A program made the translations under genes and the position numbers. The notes below the pieces were generated by a model. It was given only the letters and a program-made list of their open reading frames with translations, ran no database searches and was not told the origin of the DNA. DNA of 6,111 nucleotides, taken from contig JAGVGX010000165.1 of assembly GCA_020056865.1 (NCBI GenBank), positions 1 to 6,111 of the forward strand, in the 5' to 3' direction. Below, piece by piece: positions 5,898 to 6,111 of this stretch. Source of the stretch: Desulfobacterales bacterium. Lineage in GTDB: Bacteria > Desulfobacterota > Desulfobacteria > Desulfobacterales > BuS5. Every line of letters begins with the position of its first letter. Position 1 is the stretch's first letter.

Positions 5898-5926
5898 ATT
5901 TTATATACCACAATGTGGCATGTAAA
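5898..5926 (-). promoter_or_regulatory. Sigma-70-type promoter of the HTH/two-CW gene
   Basis: The minus strand reads TTTACA (5926-5921), a 17-bp spacer, then TAAAAT (5903-5898), one mismatch in each box from TTGACA and TATAAT. The expected start is near 5891, about 24 nt before the ATG at 5867. The spacer contains the palindrome at 5908-5918. Confidence 0.6.
5908..5918. promoter_or_regulatory. Palindromic operator candidate CCACA-A-TGTGG inside the promoter spacer
   Basis: The five-base arms pair perfectly around a central A. Allowing one mismatch, the symmetry extends to 5905-5921. Position between -35 and -10 is typical of a repressor site, and the gene it precedes encodes an XRE-like protein, so autorepression is the simplest reading (inference). 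Confidence 0.55.
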
Positions 5927-5973
5927 AACATATTAAATTATATTCTTTAATATCTTTTATGCACTAACACCCA

Positions 5974-5991
5974 TGCCCGTGATTTCGGGCA
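5974..5991. repeat. Hairpin TGCCCG-N6-CGGGCA
   Basis: A six-base GC-rich stem with a TGATTT loop lies upstream of the HTH/two-CW promoter. No T-run follows on either strand, so an intrinsic terminator is not supported. It may belong to the repeat element at the right edge or end an upstream transcript by another route. Confidence 0.4.
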
Positions 5992-6038
5992 CAACGAAGC
6001 ATGAAAATTATCAAGTAGTTGGATCTATTTTCATATAA

Positions 6039-6111
6039 AAGGATTCAAGGGGTCAAGGATTCAAGTTAAAAGCGTTGAAATTAAAACACTTGAATCCTGG
6101 AATCCTCGAAC
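6039..6111. repeat. Edge of a dispersed repeat built from AGGATTCAAG units
   Basis: AAGGATTCAAG occurs twice in direct orientation (6039-6049 and 6055-6065, period 16), separated by GGGTC. A perfect 11-bp inverted copy, ACTTGAATCCT (6088-6098), pairs with AGGATTCAAGT (6056-6066) around a 21-nt loop. A degenerate further unit (GGAATCC, 6099-6105) runs toward the edge. The element is non-coding and cut by the window. Its layout resembles small palindromic or MITE-like intergenic repeats. From memory, similar TTGAATCC repeats are common in deltaproteobacterial genomes, which I cannot check here. Confidence 0.65.

Noticed and set aside
5974..5991. GC-rich hairpin as an intrinsic terminator
   Set aside because: No run of T follows on either strand.

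Overview
The window is a block of minus-strand genes, read here from high to low coordinates: a small HTH/cysteine-rich regulator (5867-5460), the methionine genes metY-metX-metW (5388-2343), nadA (2283-1216), a 547-bp non-coding region dense in regulatory sites, and the 5' two thirds of a sigma-54-dependent response regulator that runs off the left edge. I see no convincing gene on the plus strand, no tRNA or rRNA, no CRISPR array and no insertion sequence. The base composition is AT-rich. The MetX/MetW pair, the two-CW cysteine domain fused to an HTH, the sigma-54 two-component regulator and the TTGAATCC-type dispersed repeat together suggest a Gram-negative anaerobe of the old Deltaproteobacteria (Desulfobacterota, perhaps a sulfate reducer). 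This placement is an inference and no rRNA is present to confirm it.

Right part (5389-6111): the right edge carries direct and inverted copies of an AGGATTCAAG unit that continue beyond the window. A good -35/-10 promoter follows, with an 11-bp palindrome inside its spacer, then the HTH plus two-CW protein. The palindrome is placed where the regulator could repress itself.

Middle (1216-5388): metY and metX overlap by 8 nt, metX and metW are 9 bp apart, and nadA follows metW after 59 bp. This looks like one operon. MetX acetylates homoserine, with MetW as its genetic partner. MetY exchanges the acetyl group for sulfide to give homocysteine. NadA makes quinolinate, the NAD precursor, with a [4Fe-4S] cluster. 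No SAM riboswitch fits in the short leader of metY.

Left part (1-1215): a textbook sigma-54 promoter (TGGCAC-N5-TTGCT, 872-857) points toward the response regulator. Perfect palindromes lie 80 to 170 bp upstream, at enhancer distance. Between promoter and regulator sits an undescribed 32-codon ORF with a strong Shine-Dalgarno. The likely picture is a sigma-54-controlled, possibly autoregulated regulator operon that starts with a micro-ORF. This is the most interesting part of the window.
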